The notes below the pieces were generated by a model, which was not told the DNA's origin, did no database searches, and saw nothing but the letters and a program-made list of their open reading frames with translations. A stretch of DNA of 64,000 nt. Source: Rhodospirillales bacterium (GTDB lineage Bacteria > Pseudomonadota > Alphaproteobacteria > Acetobacterales > Acetobacteraceae). Position 1 is the stretch's first letter; each line of letters starts with the position of its first letter. A program made the position numbers and the translations under genes. The stretch lies in contig JANXSM010000120.1 in assembly GCA_025352665.1 (NCBI GenBank), forward strand, positions 1-64,000, written 5' to 3'. This document shows positions 63,620-64,000 of this stretch, one piece after another.

Positions 63620-64000
63620 ATGAACCGAACCTCGTTGGCTGTCCTGACCCGCTCGACCCTGCTCGCCGTTGGCACGGGCGCGCTGCTCTCCGGCTGCTCG
63701 CAGCCGGAGAAGCTGAGCCCGGTTGAATGGTGGCACAGCCTAGAGGGTGGCAAGATCGCCGAGCAGCGTCCGCCGCCGCCATTGATCACTGCACCCTATC
63801 CCAACCTGTCCACCGTGCCGGACCGTCCACCGGCGCCGAACGCGGCCGCCCGTGCAGCGGTGGGCGGCGGGCTGGTGGCCGATCGCACCAATGCGCAATA
63901 CGCGGCTGGGCTGACCCCGCTGCCTGCGGTACCGACCGCTCCCCCGCGACCGGCCGCGGTGGCCCCGGCACCCTCGGGCGATGACGCGCTGGGCGCGAGC
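63620..64000 (+). CDS. Lipoprotein, 5' part only (continues beyond the window)
   Basis: ATG 63620, open to the window end (127 codons). Signal MNRTSLAVLTRSTLLAVGTG then ALLSGCSQPE gives a lipobox LSGC. The mature start LSPVEWWHSLEGGKIAEQRP then PPPPLITAPYPNLSTVPDRP, followed by a proline/alanine-rich linker, recalls lipoproteins with a C-terminal OmpA-like peptidoglycan-binding domain in Acetobacteraceae (from memory; the domain lies outside the window). Divergent from phaC with a 235-bp shared promoter region. Confidence 0.65.
   Translation, partial: MNRTSLAVLTRSTLLAVGTGALLSGCSQPEKLSPVEWWHSLEGGKIAEQRPPPPLITAPYPNLSTVPDRPPAPNAAARAAVGGGLVADRTNAQYAAGLTPLPAVPTAPPRPAAVAPAPSGDDALGAS

Overview
The window is a GC-rich alphaproteobacterial chromosome segment. 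The combination of a class I PHA synthase, NADP-type isocitrate dehydrogenase, a DUF6894 protein, an APH-type ThrB next to rnhA, a NepR-like small protein and many ABC/TRAP uptake systems fits the Rhodospirillales, possibly Acetobacteraceae. This is an inference from gene content; no rRNA or tRNA gene was seen to anchor it.

Layout. 1-10.2 kb: end of an IS3-family transposase, then a nucleoside/organic-acid uptake region (2OG-Fe(II) oxygenase, two nucleoside hydrolases around a sugar-type ABC importer that lacks an ATPase gene, a one-cysteine Asp/Glu-racemase-superfamily enzyme, and a TRAP transporter whose large permease is frameshifted). 10.2-12.0 kb: a scrapyard of truncated genes (VOC dioxygenase, FAD monooxygenase, IS1182-type transposase in two pieces, PHA depolymerase) with a 105-bp element carrying perfect terminal inverted repeats. 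12.1-22.3 kb: mostly housekeeping genes (a GST stopped by an in-frame TGA, groES, NAD(P)HX repair enzyme, M3 peptidase, aldo/keto reductase, lipoprotein, thrB-rnhA, yghU, HerA-like ATPase). 22.4-27.4 kb: a second decayed zone with remnants of ABC-F, SDR, SBP, RraA-like, ABC permease and MFS genes among intact GlcG-like, fasciclin and SDR genes.

27.5-31.2 kb: an iron(III)-type ABC importer (fbpABC-like). 31.7-35.3 kb: an acyl-CoA-dehydrogenase / PIG-L deacetylase / NodS-like methyltransferase operon, with a family-2 glycosyltransferase converging on it with overlapping 3' ends. This is the best candidate here for a little-described biosynthetic system. 35.4-38.5 kb: deaminase, DUF4142, VOC and EAL proteins. 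38.7-48.7 kb: a family-5 solute-binding protein, a hydroxyquinol-dioxygenase operon in which two of three genes carry one in-frame TAG, DoxX, and a complete dipeptide-type ABC importer. 48.8-54.6 kb: a four-gene spermidine/iron-type ABC importer and a FUSC exporter. 54.8-64 kb: a hybrid histidine kinase, icd, a dienelactone hydrolase whose export signal has lost its start codon, a DUF6894 protein, an FMN reductase, phaC, and the start of a divergent lipoprotein.

How it works together. The window is dominated by scavenging: six ABC/TRAP uptake systems, several with a catabolic enzyme nearby (nucleosides, aromatics). Genome erosion is visible throughout: at least a dozen pseudogenes, several broken by a single stop or frameshift, plus a family of dispersed palindromic intergenic repeats (around 16.6, 22.8, 27.4 and 60.8 kb). 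PHA synthesis (phaC) is intact while the only PHA depolymerase in the window is destroyed.
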